From Lachnospiraceae bacterium (GTDB lineage Bacteria > Bacillota > Clostridia > Lachnospirales > Lachnospiraceae): a stretch of 64,000 nt of DNA. Within the stretch, counting starts at the first letter, position 1, and every line of letters begins with the position of its first letter. The position numbers and the translations under genes were made by a program. Positions 24,207 to 33,121 of the stretch are shown here, piece by piece. Under the pieces are notes generated by a model, which saw only the letters and a program-made list of their open reading frames with translations, searched no databases and was not told the origin of the DNA. Where the stretch lies: positions 62,001-126,000 of the forward strand of contig JAETRI010000002.1 in the NCBI GenBank assembly GCA_021770245.1, in the 5' to 3' direction.

Positions 24207-26642
24207 ATGAATACGACGTTATCATGGATTAAGGCTTATGTGCCGGAGCTGTCCTGTACGGATCAGGAATATTGCGATGCGATGACGATGAGCGGCACCA
24301 AGGTGGAAAATTACGAACGATTGGATAAAAATCTGGAAAAAATCGTCGTCGGACAGATCGTTTCCATCGAGAAGCATCCTGACGCAGATAAGCTGATCGT
24401 CTGTCAGGTGGATATCGGGAACGAGGTCATTCAGATCGTCACAGGCGCACCCAATGTACATGTGGGGGATAAGGTCCCCGTCGTGCTGGACGGAGGAAGG
24501 GTGGCGGGAGGCCATGACGGCGGCCCGCTGCCGGAGGAGGGAATCCCGATTAAGGCGGGTAAACTGAGGGGCGTTCCCTCCAACGGGATGATGTGCTCCA
24601 TCGAGGAGCTGGGAAGCAGCCGGGACATGTATCCGGAGGCGCCCGAAATGGGTATCTATATTTTCGACGAAGACGTACAGGTGGGTGCCGACGCGGTAGA
24701 AGCACTGGGACTGCGGGATACGGTCTTCGAATACGAAATTACTAATAACAGGATCGACTGCTTCAGCATTCTCGGAATCGCCAGAGAGGCGGCGGCCACC
24801 TTCCGCAAGCCCTTTGTGCCGCCGACGGTGGAAGTGAATGAAAATACGGAAGATGTGAATGACTATATCCGGGTGGAGGTGCAGGATGCCGCCCTGTGTC
24901 CCCGTTACTGCGCCAGGGTGTGCACGAACATCAAGATCGGCCCCTCTCCCAAATGGATGCAGAGACGGCTTGCGGCCAGCGGCATCCGTCCCATTAACAA
25001 TCTGGTGGATATCACCAATTATGTGATGGAGGAATACGGGCAGCCCATGCATGCCTATGATCTGGATACCATTGCGGGCCGTAAAATCATTGTACGCCGC
25101 GCCCAGGACGGGGACGAATTCCAGACGCTGGACGGGCAGGTACGGAAATTGGACAAGGACGTGCTGATGATCTGCGATGCACAAAAAGAGGTGGGCATTG
25201 CCGGAATTATGGGCGGCGAGAATTCCAAAATCACCGACGACGTGAAGACCGTGCTGCTGGAGGCGGCCTGCTTTGACGGGACGAACATCCGCAAATCCGC
25301 CAAAAGGATCGGCCTGCGCACGGATGCGTCCGGTAAATTCGAGAAGGGACTGGATCCCAACAATGCGGCGGAGGCCGTTAACCGTGCCTGCCAGCTCATC
25401 CGGGAGCTGGGATGCGGCGAGGTGGCAGGCGGCATGGTGGACGTCTGCGCGCCGATCAAGGAACGGGTGCGGATCGCCTTTGAGCCGGAGCGGATCAATT
25501 CGCTCCTGGGTACCGACATCCCGGAAAAAGAGATGCTGGGTTATTTCAAAGCCCTGGAATTCGATTATGACGAGACAAAACGGGTGCTGATCGCTCCCAC
25601 TTTCCGGCAGGATATCCTGGGTTTTGCGGACGTGGCGGAGGAAGTGGCCCGGTTCTACGGCTATGATAAGATTCCGACCACCCTTCCCAACGGAGAGGCC
25701 ACCACGGGCAAGATGACCTTTAAGCTCCGTATCGAGGAAAAGGCCAGGGATATTGCGGAATACTGCGGTTTTTCCCAGGGAATGTGTTATTCCTTTGAGA
25801 GCCCGAAGGTATTCGACAAGCTGCTTTTGGATGAGGACGATCCGCTGCGCCGGACCGTGAATATCATTAATCCGCTGGGAGAGGATTTTTCCGTCATGCG
25901 CACCGTTTCCCTGAACGGGATCCTTACCTCCCTGGCCACCAATTACAACAGGCGGAACAAGGATGTGAAGCTGTATGAACTGGGGAATATTTATCTTCCC
26001 GGGGAAAATGCCGCGGACAGCCTTCCGGAGGAACGGATGCAGTTTACCCTGGGCTTTTACGGGGAAGGGGATTTCTACACCATGAAGGGAGTGGTGGAAG
26101 AGTTCCTGGAGAGCATCGGCATCAAAGAAAAGAGGGAATATGACCCGCAGGCCGCAGGAGAGGGGAAGAACCTGAATTTCCTGCATCCCGGCCGCCAGGC
26201 GCGGATCCTGTGCCACAATATGCCCCTGGGTTATCTGGGGGAGGTGCATCCCGAGGTCCTGGACAATTATGGGATCGGCTCCAGGGCCTATGTGGCGGTA
26301 CTGGACATGCCGGCCATCCTTCCGCTGGCCACCTTCGAAAGGAAATACGAGGGGATTGCCAAATATCCTGCGGTGAACCGGGATATCAGCATGGTGGTTC
26401 CCAGACAGATACCGGTGGGAACGATCGAAGGGATGATCGCCCAGCGCGGCGGCAGGATTCTGGAAGGCTACAGCCTGTTCGATATCTACGAAGGGGAACA
26501 GATCCAGGAGGGCTTCAAATCCGTCGCCTATACGCTCACCTTCCGGGCGAAGGACCGGACATTGGAGGAAGCGGATGTGTCCGCGGCCATGAAAAAAATT
26601 CTGAATGGCCTGCAGGGGCTTGGCATAGAGCTGAGAGCGTAG
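24207..26642 (+). CDS. pheT: Phenylalanine-tRNA ligase beta subunit
   Basis: Beta chain of 811 aa, full length. Domains in order: N-terminal tRNA-binding OB fold (about 40-150), B3/B4 editing domain (about 210-385), B5 domain (about 405-475), a catalytic-like core, and the C-terminal anticodon-binding FDX-ACB domain (about 715-810). ATG 24207 has AGGAAAGGAAA upstream and gives the expected N-terminus MNTTLSWIKAYV. It is cotranscribed with pheS. Confidence 0.95.
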   Translation: MNTTLSWIKAYVPELSCTDQEYCDAMTMSGTKVENYERLDKNLEKIVVGQIVSIEKHPDADKLIVCQVDIGNEVIQIVTGAPNVHVGDKVPVVLDGGRVAGGHDGGPLPEEGIPIKAGKLRGVPSNGMMCSIEELGSSRDMYPEAPEMGIYIFDEDVQVGADAVEALGLRDTVFEYEITNNRIDCFSILGIAREAAATFRKPFVPPTVEVNENTEDVNDYIRVEVQDAALCPRYCARVCTNIKIGPSPKWMQRRLAASGIRPINNLVDITNYVMEEYGQPMHAYDLDTIAGRKIIVRRAQDGDEFQTLDGQVRKLDKDVLMICDAQKEVGIAGIMGGENSKITDDVKTVLLEAACFDGTNIRKSAKRIGLRTDASGKFEKGLDPNNAAEAVNRACQLIRELGCGEVAGGMVDVCAPIKERVRIAFEPERINSLLGTDIPEKEMLGYFKALEFDYDETKRVLIAPTFRQDILGFADVAEEVARFYGYDKIPTTLPNGEATTGKMTFKLRIEEKARDIAEYCGFSQGMCYSFESPKVFDKLLLDEDDPLRRTVNIINPLGEDFSVMRTVSLNGILTSLATNYNRRNKDVKLYELGNIYLPGENAADSLPEERMQFTLGFYGEGDFYTMKGVVEEFLESIGIKEKREYDPQAAGEGKNLNFLHPGRQARILCHNMPLGYLGEVHPEVLDNYGIGSRAYVAVLDMPAILPLATFERKYEGIAKYPAVNRDISMVVPRQIPVGTIEGMIAQRGGRILEGYSLFDIYEGEQIQEGFKSVAYTLTFRAKDRTLEEADVSAAMKKILNGLQGLGIELRA

Positions 26643-26713
26643 TACAATTAAATAAACGCGGCGGTTCGGCTCTGGCGGACTGCCGTCTGTACGGAAGCAT
26701 CAGGAGAACGATG

Positions 26714-26730
26714 CCGGACCATGGGTCCGG
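26714..26730. repeat. Short hairpin between pheT and the DUF2007-like gene
   Basis: A perfect CCGGACC-ATG-GGTCCGG hairpin with no T-tract lies 24 nt before the next gene. Its role is unknown. Confidence 0.35.
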
Positions 26731-26753
26731 GTCAGAAAGGCGCGGGATGGAAA

Positions 26754-27062
26754 ATGGATATCGGAGCAGTAAACCATGAAGTGGATTTTTTAAAGGCATA
26801 TGATCTTGCCACGAAGGAGAAGGTGGAAAAGGTACTTCTGAAGCACCGAATCTCCTATTTTATCGAGTGGGAGGACAGGCGTCTGGGCGGCCTGTTCCGG
26901 AAACCCGGGAATCACTGTACCTGTATGTTCCGTATCCACAGCGATGAGGTTCCCAGGGCAAAACAGCTTCTGACGGAGGAACTGGATTTGAAGGCGAAGG
27001 GCACCCAGATGTCCGAAACGGCGGATGACGGAAAAAACAACAGCGCTTCCCATGAAGCGTGA
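26754..27062 (+). CDS. Small DUF2007-like protein
   Basis: Protein of 102 aa from ATG 26754. The core resembles the DUF2007 family of small putative signalling proteins: a helix with VEKVLLKHRISYFI, a middle hairpin, and a closing strand MFRIHSDEVPRAKQLL. The assignment is tentative and the role unknown. The C-terminus is Lys/Asp/Ser-rich and probably disordered. The ribosome binding site (GGGATGG) is weak. It lies downstream of pheT and may be in that transcript. Confidence 0.55.
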   Translation: MDIGAVNHEVDFLKAYDLATKEKVEKVLLKHRISYFIEWEDRRLGGLFRKPGNHCTCMFRIHSDEVPRAKQLLTEELDLKAKGTQMSETADDGKNNSASHEA

Positions 27063-27082
27063 GCCGCCTGCGGCGGCAGAAG

Positions 27083-27152
27083 GAGGGGAAGGTTGAAACT
27101 TTCAACCTCCCTGATTTGAACGCGCGCAAAAGACGCGGCATGGAGGATTAAA
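27083..27152 (+). repeat. Shortened family A leader repeat before the M18 peptidase
   Basis: A perfect GGTTGAAA-C-TTTCAACC palindrome and a CGCG/CGCG stem are followed by GACGCGGCATGGAGGATTAA. The last 20-25 bp are identical to the element end before gpsA, including the ribosome binding site. Confidence 0.7.
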
Positions 27153-28544
27153 ATGGAAAAGAAAAATGTTTGGAAGACTTGGACGGAGGAAAGGGCGGCC
27201 GAGGCGGATGCCTTTGCCAGGGAATATATGGATTTCCTGGATGCCGGTAAGACGGAACGGGAGTGCGTGGACACTCTGGTGAACCGGATCGAGAAAGAAG
27301 GGTATGTGGAGCTGAAGACCCTGATCGATAAGGGGGAGAAGCCGAAGCCGGGGGATAAAATCTATGCCGTGAACATGGATAAGTGCCTGGTAATGTATCA
27401 GATCGGCAAAGCGCCCATGAGGGAAGGGATGAATATTCTGGGAGCGCATATCGACAGCCCCAGGATGGATGTGAAGCAGAATCCTCTTTATGAGGAGAGC
27501 GGGCTGGCCTATCTGGATACCCACTATTACGGAGGGATCAAGAAATACCAGTGGGTGGCTCAGCCCATGGCCATCCACGGCGTGGTGGTCAAGAAGGACG
27601 GCACCACGGTTCTTGTGAACGTGGGGGAGGCCGAAGACGATCCGGTATTTTTCGTTTCCGATCTTCTGATTCACCTGGCCGGCGAACAGCTGGAGAAGAA
27701 GGCCGCCAAGGTGATCGAGGGAGAGGCCCTGGACCTGATCGTGGGGCATATTCCTCTCAAGGATACGGAAAAGGATGCGGTCATGGCCGGTGTCCTGAAG
27801 ATCCTGAAGGAAACATACGATATCGAGGAGGCGGATTTCCTCTCGGCGGAACTGGAAATCGTCCCGGCAGGGAAGGCCAGGGAAGCGGGATTCGACCGCA
27901 GCATGATTCTGGCTTACGGCCAGGACGACAGGGTATGTGCCTATACCTCCGCCAGAGCCCTTCTGGAGCTGAAGGATAAGGTAACGGACCGTACCGCCTG
28001 CTGTATCCTGGTGGATAAGGAAGAGATCGGCAGCGTGGGCGCCACCGGCATGCAGTCCCGCTTCTTTGAAAACGCCACGGCCGAACTGATGGAGCTGATG
28101 GGCGAATACAGCGAATTGAATCTCAGAAGAGGGCTGGCCAATTCCGTCATGCTTTCCTCGGACGTGAGCGCCGGGTTCGATCCCTCCTATGCGGACAAGT
28201 TCGAGAAAAAGAACGCGTCCTTCCTGGGAGAAGGCATGGTATTCAATAAATTTACCGGCTCCAGGGGAAAAGGCGGATCCAACGATGCCAATGCGGAATA
28301 TATGGCCCATATCCGCCAGATCATGGACAGCTCCGACATCGTGTTCCAGACGGCGGAGCTGGGCAAGGTGGACGTGGGAAGCGGCGGGACCATCGCCTAT
28401 ATCATGGCGCTCTACGGCATGAATGTGATCGACTGCGGCGTGTCCGTGCTGAACATGCATGCGCCCTGGGAAGCCACCAGCAAGGCGGACGTATACGAAA
28501 CCATGCGGGGATATGTGGCGTTTTTGGAAAAGGCCGGTATGTGA
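27153..28544 (+). CDS. M18 family aminopeptidase
   Basis: Zinc aminopeptidase of 463 aa, aspartyl aminopeptidase-like, removing N-terminal (often acidic) residues from peptides in the cytoplasm. Metal- and catalysis-related motifs are GAHIDSPRMDVK, DKEEIGSVGATGMQS, and the C-terminal segment with MHAPWEATSKAD. The length is typical for M18. A strong GGAGG from a family A repeat precedes the ATG. The peptidase ends 3 nt before queA, so the two are probably cotranscribed. Confidence 0.92.
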   Translation: MEKKNVWKTWTEERAAEADAFAREYMDFLDAGKTERECVDTLVNRIEKEGYVELKTLIDKGEKPKPGDKIYAVNMDKCLVMYQIGKAPMREGMNILGAHIDSPRMDVKQNPLYEESGLAYLDTHYYGGIKKYQWVAQPMAIHGVVVKKDGTTVLVNVGEAEDDPVFFVSDLLIHLAGEQLEKKAAKVIEGEALDLIVGHIPLKDTEKDAVMAGVLKILKETYDIEEADFLSAELEIVPAGKAREAGFDRSMILAYGQDDRVCAYTSARALLELKDKVTDRTACCILVDKEEIGSVGATGMQSRFFENATAELMELMGEYSELNLRRGLANSVMLSSDVSAGFDPSYADKFEKKNASFLGEGMVFNKFTGSRGKGGSNDANAEYMAHIRQIMDSSDIVFQTAELGKVDVGSGGTIAYIMALYGMNVIDCGVSVLNMHAPWEATSKADVYETMRGYVAFLEKAGM

Positions 28545-28547
28545 TCC

Positions 28548-29582
28548 ATGGAGGAACTGAAAACATCGGATTTTTACTATGAGCTTCCGCCCGAACTGAT
28601 CGCCCAGGACCCTCTGGAGGACCGCTCGGCTTCCCGGCTGATGGTGCTGGACCGCAGGACCGGAGAAGTCTCCCATCATGTTTTCCGGGAGATCCCTTCC
28701 TTTCTGGAACCGGGGGACTGTCTGGTTTTAAACAATACGAAGGTGATTCCCGCGCGTCTGCTCGGCGTGCGGGAAGAAACGGGCGGTGCGGTGGAAGTGC
28801 TCCTGCTGAAACGAAGGGAAAAGGACGTGTGGGAGACGCTGGTGAAGCCCGGAAAAAAGGCTCGTCCCGGCACACGGCTTCTTTTCGGGGACGGACGGCT
28901 TGCCGGAGAGGTCCTGGAGGTGGTGGAGGAAGGAAACCGCCTGATCCGGTTTTCCTACGAAGGGATCTGGGAAGAGGTGCTCGACAGCTTGGGAGAAATG
29001 CCCCTTCCTCCCTATATCACCCACAAACTTCGGGATAAAAACCGTTATCAGACCGTCTATGCCCGGTATGAGGGCTCTGCTGCCGCGCCCACGGCGGGGC
29101 TGCATTTTACGCGGCAGCTGTTGGAGGAAGTGGCGGAAAAGGGCGTGGATATCGCCTATGTGACCCTTCATGTGGGATTGGGTACCTTTCGTCCCGTGAA
29201 GGCGGAAAATCTGCGGGACCACCATATGCATGCCGAGTATTATCGGATCTCCGGGGAGGCTGCCAGGAAAATCAACCGGGCGAAGGAAAACGGGCATCGG
29301 GTCATTTGTGTAGGAACCACGAGCTGCAGAACGCTGGAGAGCGCCTGCGGCGCGGACGGCCGCCTGGAGGAATGCTGCGGCAATACGGATATTTTCATCT
29401 ATCCCGGATATAATTTCCGATTGCTGGACGGATTGATCACCAATTTTCATCTGCCGGAATCCACTCTGGTGATGCTGGTTTCCGCCCTGGCAGGGAGGGA
29501 ACGGGTACTGGCCGCCTATGAAGAGGCGGTGAGGGAAAGATACCGCTTCTTTTCTTTCGGAGACGTTATGCTTATTCAGTAA
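28548..29582 (+). CDS. queA: S-adenosylmethionine:tRNA ribosyltransferase-isomerase
   Basis: Transfers the ribose of SAM to preQ1-tRNA to form epoxyqueuosine at the wobble base (344 aa). Recognised by the N-terminus [41 protein letters not shown] and the C-terminal [17 protein letters not shown]. The usual partner tgt does not follow; instead the host operon ends here at the junction with the accessory DNA. The ribosome binding site is weak, suggesting coupling to the upstream gene. Confidence 0.95.
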   Translation: MEELKTSDFYYELPPELIAQDPLEDRSASRLMVLDRRTGEVSHHVFREIPSFLEPGDCLVLNNTKVIPARLLGVREETGGAVEVLLLKRREKDVWETLVKPGKKARPGTRLLFGDGRLAGEVLEVVEEGNRLIRFSYEGIWEEVLDSLGEMPLPPYITHKLRDKNRYQTVYARYEGSAAAPTAGLHFTRQLLEEVAEKGVDIAYVTLHVGLGTFRPVKAENLRDHHMHAEYYRISGEAARKINRAKENGHRVICVGTTSCRTLESACGADGRLEECCGNTDIFIYPGYNFRLLDGLITNFHLPESTLVMLVSALAGRERVLAAYEEAVRERYRFFSFGDVMLIQ

Positions 29583-29644
29583 AAACCGATAGTGCATATT
29601 TGTGAACAGAATAATGAATGTCGGATTTTGTTAGAAGTCCTCAT

Positions 29645-29695
29645 GCAAAATAAAAGAGGTTTGAAATAAAGTATTTTAGACCTCTTTTATTTTGC
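29645..29695. terminator. Long AT-rich hairpin after queA
   Basis: A perfect 16-bp stem (GCAAAATAAAAGAGGT at 29645-29660 with 29680-29695) has an 18-19-nt loop. The A-rich left arm and T-rich right arm make it usable as a terminator on either strand. It ends the host operon and lies at the change to AT-richer sequence. Confidence 0.65.
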
Positions 29696-29696
29696 A

Positions 29697-29725
29697 TTGA
29701 CGTGCGAGAGCTTATAAGCTATCAT
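29697..29725 (+). promoter_or_regulatory. Toxin-antitoxin promoter with palindromic operator
   Basis: TTGACG (29697-29702), a 17-bp spacer and TATCAT (29720-29725) form the promoter. A perfect 12-bp palindrome AGCTTATAAGCT (29709-29720) fills the spacer and is a likely binding site for the HTH antitoxin, giving autorepression. Confidence 0.65.
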
Positions 29726-29750
29726 ATAAACAGATAAAGGAGACTACACA

Positions 29751-30119
29751 ATGTACGAGGTTCATTTTTATCGGGATGCCAATGGAAACCAGCCAGTCAA
29801 AGAATACCTTGATAAGTTGGAAGAAAAGTCTACAAAAAGCAAAGATGCCAGAATAAAATATAATAAAATAGACCAATATATCGGAATACTAATGGAACAT
29901 GGGACAGCGGCAGGCGAGCCGTATGTAAAGCATTTGGATGATGAAATATGGGAACTGCGTCCGTTGAGAGACAGGATTCTATTTTTTGCATGGGATGGAA
30001 ACTCATTTATTTTGTTAAGCCATTTTATGAAAAGTACACAGAAAACGCCAAAAAGAGAGATTGAAAAAGCAAAACGGCTAATGGAAGATTTCAGGGAAAG
30101 GAGCAGAGAAGATGGATAA
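29751..30119 (+). CDS. RelE/HigB-type toxin (phage Gp49-like family)
   Basis: Protein of 122 aa of the RelE-superfamily, Gp49/HigB-like branch (mRNA interferase). The family pattern is visible as NGNQPVKEYLDKLE near the start, KHLDDEIWELRPLRDRILFF in the middle and the FMKSTQKTPKREIEKAKRL ending. The lysine-rich tail is typical. The gene precedes and overlaps the HTH gene by 8 nt, the toxin-first order of HigBA systems. Codon use is AT-rich, unlike the host genes to the left. Confidence 0.82.
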   Translation: MYEVHFYRDANGNQPVKEYLDKLEEKSTKSKDARIKYNKIDQYIGILMEHGTAAGEPYVKHLDDEIWELRPLRDRILFFAWDGNSFILLSHFMKSTQKTPKREIEKAKRLMEDFRERSREDG

Positions 30120-30417
30120 TGGAAAGAAAATCTCTCCGGTTGGGGAAAGCTGGAGCGAATACAGAAAGAAACATTATACGGCAGAGGAAATTGCCGAAAA
30201 TGATTTAATGGTTAAACTGGTTGGAGAGATAATAAAGACCAGAAAGGAAAATCATATATCGCAAAGGGAATTGGAGAATATGACAGGGGTAAAGCAGTCT
30301 GTGATTGCAAGAATGGAAAGCGGAAAAACTGACCCCCAGTTATCAACTATTTTAAAACTGCTGGTATCTATGGGAAAAACGCTTACAATTGTTCCGCTGG
30401 AGGTGGCTGAAAAATAG
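30112..30417 (+). CDS. HigA-type XRE antitoxin
   Basis: HTH protein of 101 aa. The XRE helix-turn-helix (about residues 45-95) reads ISQRELENMTGVKQSVIARMESG, followed by a typical LLVSMGKTL ending. It overlaps the toxin gene and should bind both the toxin and the palindrome at 29709-29720. An unusual N-terminal stretch (about 40 aa) with SWSEYRKKHYTAEEI precedes the HTH, as in other Gp49-partner antitoxins. Confidence 0.82.
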   Translation: MDNGKKISPVGESWSEYRKKHYTAEEIAENDLMVKLVGEIIKTRKENHISQRELENMTGVKQSVIARMESGKTDPQLSTILKLLVSMGKTLTIVPLEVAEK

Positions 30418-30430
30418 GATGTTTAATAAC

Positions 30431-30450
30431 TTCCCCAAATTGCATTTTGG
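30431..30450. terminator. Hairpin after the toxin-antitoxin pair
   Basis: CCCCAAA pairs with TTTTGGGG across a TTGCA loop. The T-tract is poor. It probably ends the toxin-antitoxin transcript. The rest of 30418-30530 shows nothing further but is a candidate for the left attachment site. Confidence 0.35.
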
Positions 30451-30530
30451 GGTATAACCGATAAACATAGGCGATGCCATGCTAATCAAATGACACCCAA
30501 ATTTAACTATTGTTCACAAGAAAACAGATC

Positions 30531-30564
30531 AAAAAGAGAGCCGGAGGGTGAATCCCTACCGGCT
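30531..30564 (-). terminator. Integrase terminator
   Basis: On the minus strand AGCCGG-T-AGGG, loop ATTCA, CCCT-CCGGCT (30539-30564) is followed by CTCTTTTT. It ends the leftward integrase transcript immediately after the stop codon. Confidence 0.7.
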
Positions 30565-30568
30565 TATC

Positions 30569-32311
30569 TTATGCCTTGTATATGAATTTATGGGTGAGCC
30601 CGTTCCTGAATATGATTGATTCCACATGCCCGTCCGTGAGCGTCACGGAATCCAGAATGGTATCGAGGTAGGTTTTCAGGATTTCCGGAGATACCGATTT
30701 TGCAAATTCTTTGAAGTAGATATATTTCCTCTCGGCTAGTTGCCTGGATATGAGCAGGTGACTTGCCTGTTTGATAAAATCCTCGTCTGACAGAGAGGAT
30801 TCAGTGCCACGGGAGACAAGGCCGAGTTTTGCGCTTACATCACCCAGGCGCTTTGATATTTCTGATTTCCGGATGATGAAGTCTTTTTCTGACATTGCAG
30901 ATTCAGAATACAGATAGAGCTCCTGGAGCCTCTGCATAGCCCGCTCCTGGCGTTCCTTTTCCTTGCGGAGTTGTTCTACTTCCGGGGAAACGGCGGCTTT
31001 CTTTTTCCTGGGCCTGCGGATTGAAAAGCTGTAGGAGTTGTCGGAGCCGTACCTGGCCAGGAGATTATAAAACTCATGGAGCCCGTTTTCCTCTATATGT
31101 TCCACACCGGAGAACGTGCTGCCAAAAAGGAGCCGCTTTTCCAGTTCCCCAGGAGAATTGATGCCGGAAAATTCCTTTTTGGCGTTTAGCATGTTAAGGA
31201 TGTAATTTATCACAAATTCACCCAGAACGCTATCATTTACAGTCTGATTGTCACATTCTTTGGTTTTTCGCCTTTTAGGGCATGAGTAGTTAGACGGGCG
31301 GTAGCCGTCAACACTTAGCTTTCCAGGAGTAGAGACCATTTTGTTTCCGCATTTCCCGCAGTACGCAATCCCAGAGAAAAGATGCACCTTTGAAGAGGTA
31401 TGCTGCCGGTCGGTGTAATTTGAGAAGCTCCTGGAATTGTCTTTCAACATACTTGCCATAACCTCATATTCTTCCGTGGTAAATATCGCCGGGTGGTGGT
31501 TCGGCACCATTACCCATTCATCCTCCGGGTTTTCGGTGCGGTGTTCGGTTCCTTTGTACCGGTTGTATCTGTATATCCCAGCATAGAAAGGACTGGATGC
31601 AATTATCCACACCGCAGTAGGAGACCACTCTACACCGGCCCTGGTTTTATACCCACGCTCATTCAGGAGCCGGGATGTATGCGTCAGGGATTTGTTTTCC
31701 AGGTAATCATCTTTCAATATCTGGCAGACCTGGGCCTCGTCCTCCCGGATAGAAAACTCCCCAGATTCAGGATCATAGTCATAGCCAAAGGGAATCCGCC
31801 CGCCGTTCCACTGGCCGTTACTGGCCCTGGATATCATGGCGGCGGTCACACGCTCGGACGTCATATTTCTTTCAAGCTCCGCAAATACCAGGATGATTTT
31901 GAGCATAGCCTCACCTATGGCCGTGGAGGTATCAAATTGCTCGTTTTTGCTGACAAAGACAACACGGAGCTCCTGTAGTTCCTCGTACATTTCCGCAAAG
32001 TCCAGCAGGTTACGGGAAATGCGGTCTATTTTCCAGACAAGCACATGAGAAAACTCACCGTTGCGGATGCGGTACATCATATCCTGAAAGGCTGGCCGGT
32101 CGGTGTTCTTTCCTGAATAACCGGCATCCTCGAATATCTCATACTCGCTTATCCCCAGAATCAACTCCGCATAGGCTATCAGGTCTTTGCGCTGCATAGG
32201 CAGAGAATCCTTGTCAATCTGGTGCATGGTAGATACACGGATATAGATAGCCACTTTCTTTGCCCTGGAAAGCCCAGATTTCGATTTTACGGTCTTTCTA
32301 TTTCTTGACAT
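30569..32311 (-). CDS. Large serine recombinase (phage integrase)
   Basis: Site-specific recombinase of 580 aa. The resolvase domain (about 18-165) has the nucleophile S27 in IYIRVSTMHQ and the KIDRISRN and FAELERNMTSERV motifs. The recombinase domain (about 175-290) is followed by a zinc ribbon with CGKCGNKM and a later C-x7-C pair (about 318-360). A coiled coil at about 430-480, usual in phage integrases, controls directionality. It is the leftmost certain phage gene, transcribed toward queA. Confidence 0.93.
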   Translation of the reverse strand: MSRNRKTVKSKSGLSRAKKVAIYIRVSTMHQIDKDSLPMQRKDLIAYAELILGISEYEIFEDAGYSGKNTDRPAFQDMMYRIRNGEFSHVLVWKIDRISRNLLDFAEMYEELQELRVVFVSKNEQFDTSTAIGEAMLKIILVFAELERNMTSERVTAAMISRASNGQWNGGRIPFGYDYDPESGEFSIREDEAQVCQILKDDYLENKSLTHTSRLLNERGYKTRAGVEWSPTAVWIIASSPFYAGIYRYNRYKGTEHRTENPEDEWVMVPNHHPAIFTTEEYEVMASMLKDNSRSFSNYTDRQHTSSKVHLFSGIAYCGKCGNKMVSTPGKLSVDGYRPSNYSCPKRRKTKECDNQTVNDSVLGEFVINYILNMLNAKKEFSGINSPGELEKRLLFGSTFSGVEHIEENGLHEFYNLLARYGSDNSYSFSIRRPRKKKAAVSPEVEQLRKEKERQERAMQRLQELYLYSESAMSEKDFIIRKSEISKRLGDVSAKLGLVSRGTESSLSDEDFIKQASHLLISRQLAERKYIYFKEFAKSVSPEILKTYLDTILDSVTLTDGHVESIIFRNGLTHKFIYKA

Positions 32312-32331
32312 ATAATTTTATCCTCCAAAGA

Positions 32332-32353
32332 GAAAAAGCCCCTGCACGGGGCT
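32332..32353 (-). terminator. Hairpin between the small orphan gene and integrase
   Basis: On the minus strand AGCCCC-gtgca-GGGGCT is followed by TTTTTC, just after the stop of the 61-aa gene and upstream of the integrase start. It should lower integrase transcription in the lysogen. Confidence 0.6.
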
Positions 32354-32537
32354 ATATCTTGTCTATTTTGCTGGCGTATTTGTTGAGTGCGGCCCACACC
32401 ACATTTCTATCGTCTGGGCTTGCAACCTGGTAGCACATCAGCAATCTTTGAAGTTCCATAACGTATGCGTACTGGTCTCCGGCTGGATTGTTCAGCAGAT
32501 CGATCATGATTTTTCTTCCGGTTTCCTGATTTCCCAT
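32352..32537 (-). CDS. Small hypothetical phage protein
   Basis: Protein of 61 aa, no family recognised. A GGGGG sequence 7 nt upstream supports the start. It is mostly helical in appearance (ELQRLLMCYQV, VVWAALNKYASKI). It lies between repressor and integrase in the leftward lysogeny transcript and may be an accessory to either. Confidence 0.55.
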   Translation of the reverse strand: MGNQETGRKIMIDLLNNPAGDQYAYVMELQRLLMCYQVASPDDRNVVWAALNKYASKIDKI

Positions 32538-32597
32538 AAGATACCCCCTATTCTGATTTATTGTTTCTGCGCCGCCATTCTAAGTATTCATTATTGA

Positions 32598-32939
32598 CTA
32601 TGCTTTTTTCTCGTCAGCATACTTTTCTGGAATTACCATGTGAGTACGCAAAAAGTCCTTGCACATTTCCTGTTTGTCTGCCGGAATCCGGCAAATGATA
32701 TCTAGCCATTCCTGGTCGGATTCAGACAAAGAATTATCCTGAACTGACGTAGAAAGCGTAACAAGGTAATCGAGCGTTATGCCAAGGTGACGAGCAATAG
32801 CAACGCATAATTCTACGTTGGGAACAGAACCTTTTTTCCATTGAGTAACGTTTCCGGTACTATATCCAAGTTCTTTTAGTATGGTGGTGGGCGTAGTGCC
32901 CTTGTCTTTACAAATCTTACAAATATTATCGTAAAACAT
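32598..32939 (-). CDS. Prophage XRE repressor
   Basis: HTH repressor of 113 aa. The N-terminal XRE domain (about 5-60) includes TPTTILKELGYSTGNVTQWKKG and ends in HLGITLDYLV. A short C-terminal helical part follows, without a LexA/CI-type peptidase domain. It is divergent from the Cro-like gene at 33122 with an AT-rich control region between them, the standard lysogeny switch. GGGAGG precedes the start. Confidence 0.85.
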   Translation of the reverse strand: MFYDNICKICKDKGTTPTTILKELGYSTGNVTQWKKGSVPNVELCVAIARHLGITLDYLVTLSTSVQDNSLSESDQEWLDIICRIPADKQEMCKDFLRTHMVIPEKYADEKKA

Positions 32940-33121
32940 ATATCCTCCCCAGTGAACGCAGAAAACTAAATTTTATACTTGACCAACGCATAATAATGCG
33001 TTATAGTATAAAATATAGAATAAAATTGAGAATGAAACAAAAACGCAAAAACAAAATCAAACTCATTTTATTTTAACGCAAAAGTGAACAAAAGTAAAGT
33101 AAAAGGAAAGGAGGCTACACA
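32940..33121. promoter_or_regulatory. Lysogeny switch region with AACGCA operators
   Basis: The motif AACGCA occurs at 32955, 32985, inverted at 32997-33002, 33042 and 33075. The central pair forms the near-perfect palindrome AACGCATAATAATGCGTT (32985-33002). This is a likely operator array for the repressor at 32598 and the Cro-like protein at 33122. Confidence 0.6.
32979..33007 (+). promoter_or_regulatory. Rightward early promoter
   Basis: TTGACC (32979-32984), a 17-bp spacer and TATAGT (33002-33007). The spacer is exactly the AACGCA palindrome, so a bound repressor would block polymerase. Confidence 0.75.

Noticed and set aside
29600-30519. 9-bp inverted repeat TTGTGAACA / TGTTCACAA around the toxin-antitoxin pair as element ends
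   Set aside because: A 9-bp match in about 1 kb is expected by chance, no transposase is present, and there is no target duplication.
32940-33121. CRISPR-like repeat array because of recurring AACGCA
   Set aside because: Repeats are only 6 bp, irregularly spaced and lie in the lysogeny switch, so operators are the better reading. No CRISPR array or cas gene was seen in the window.
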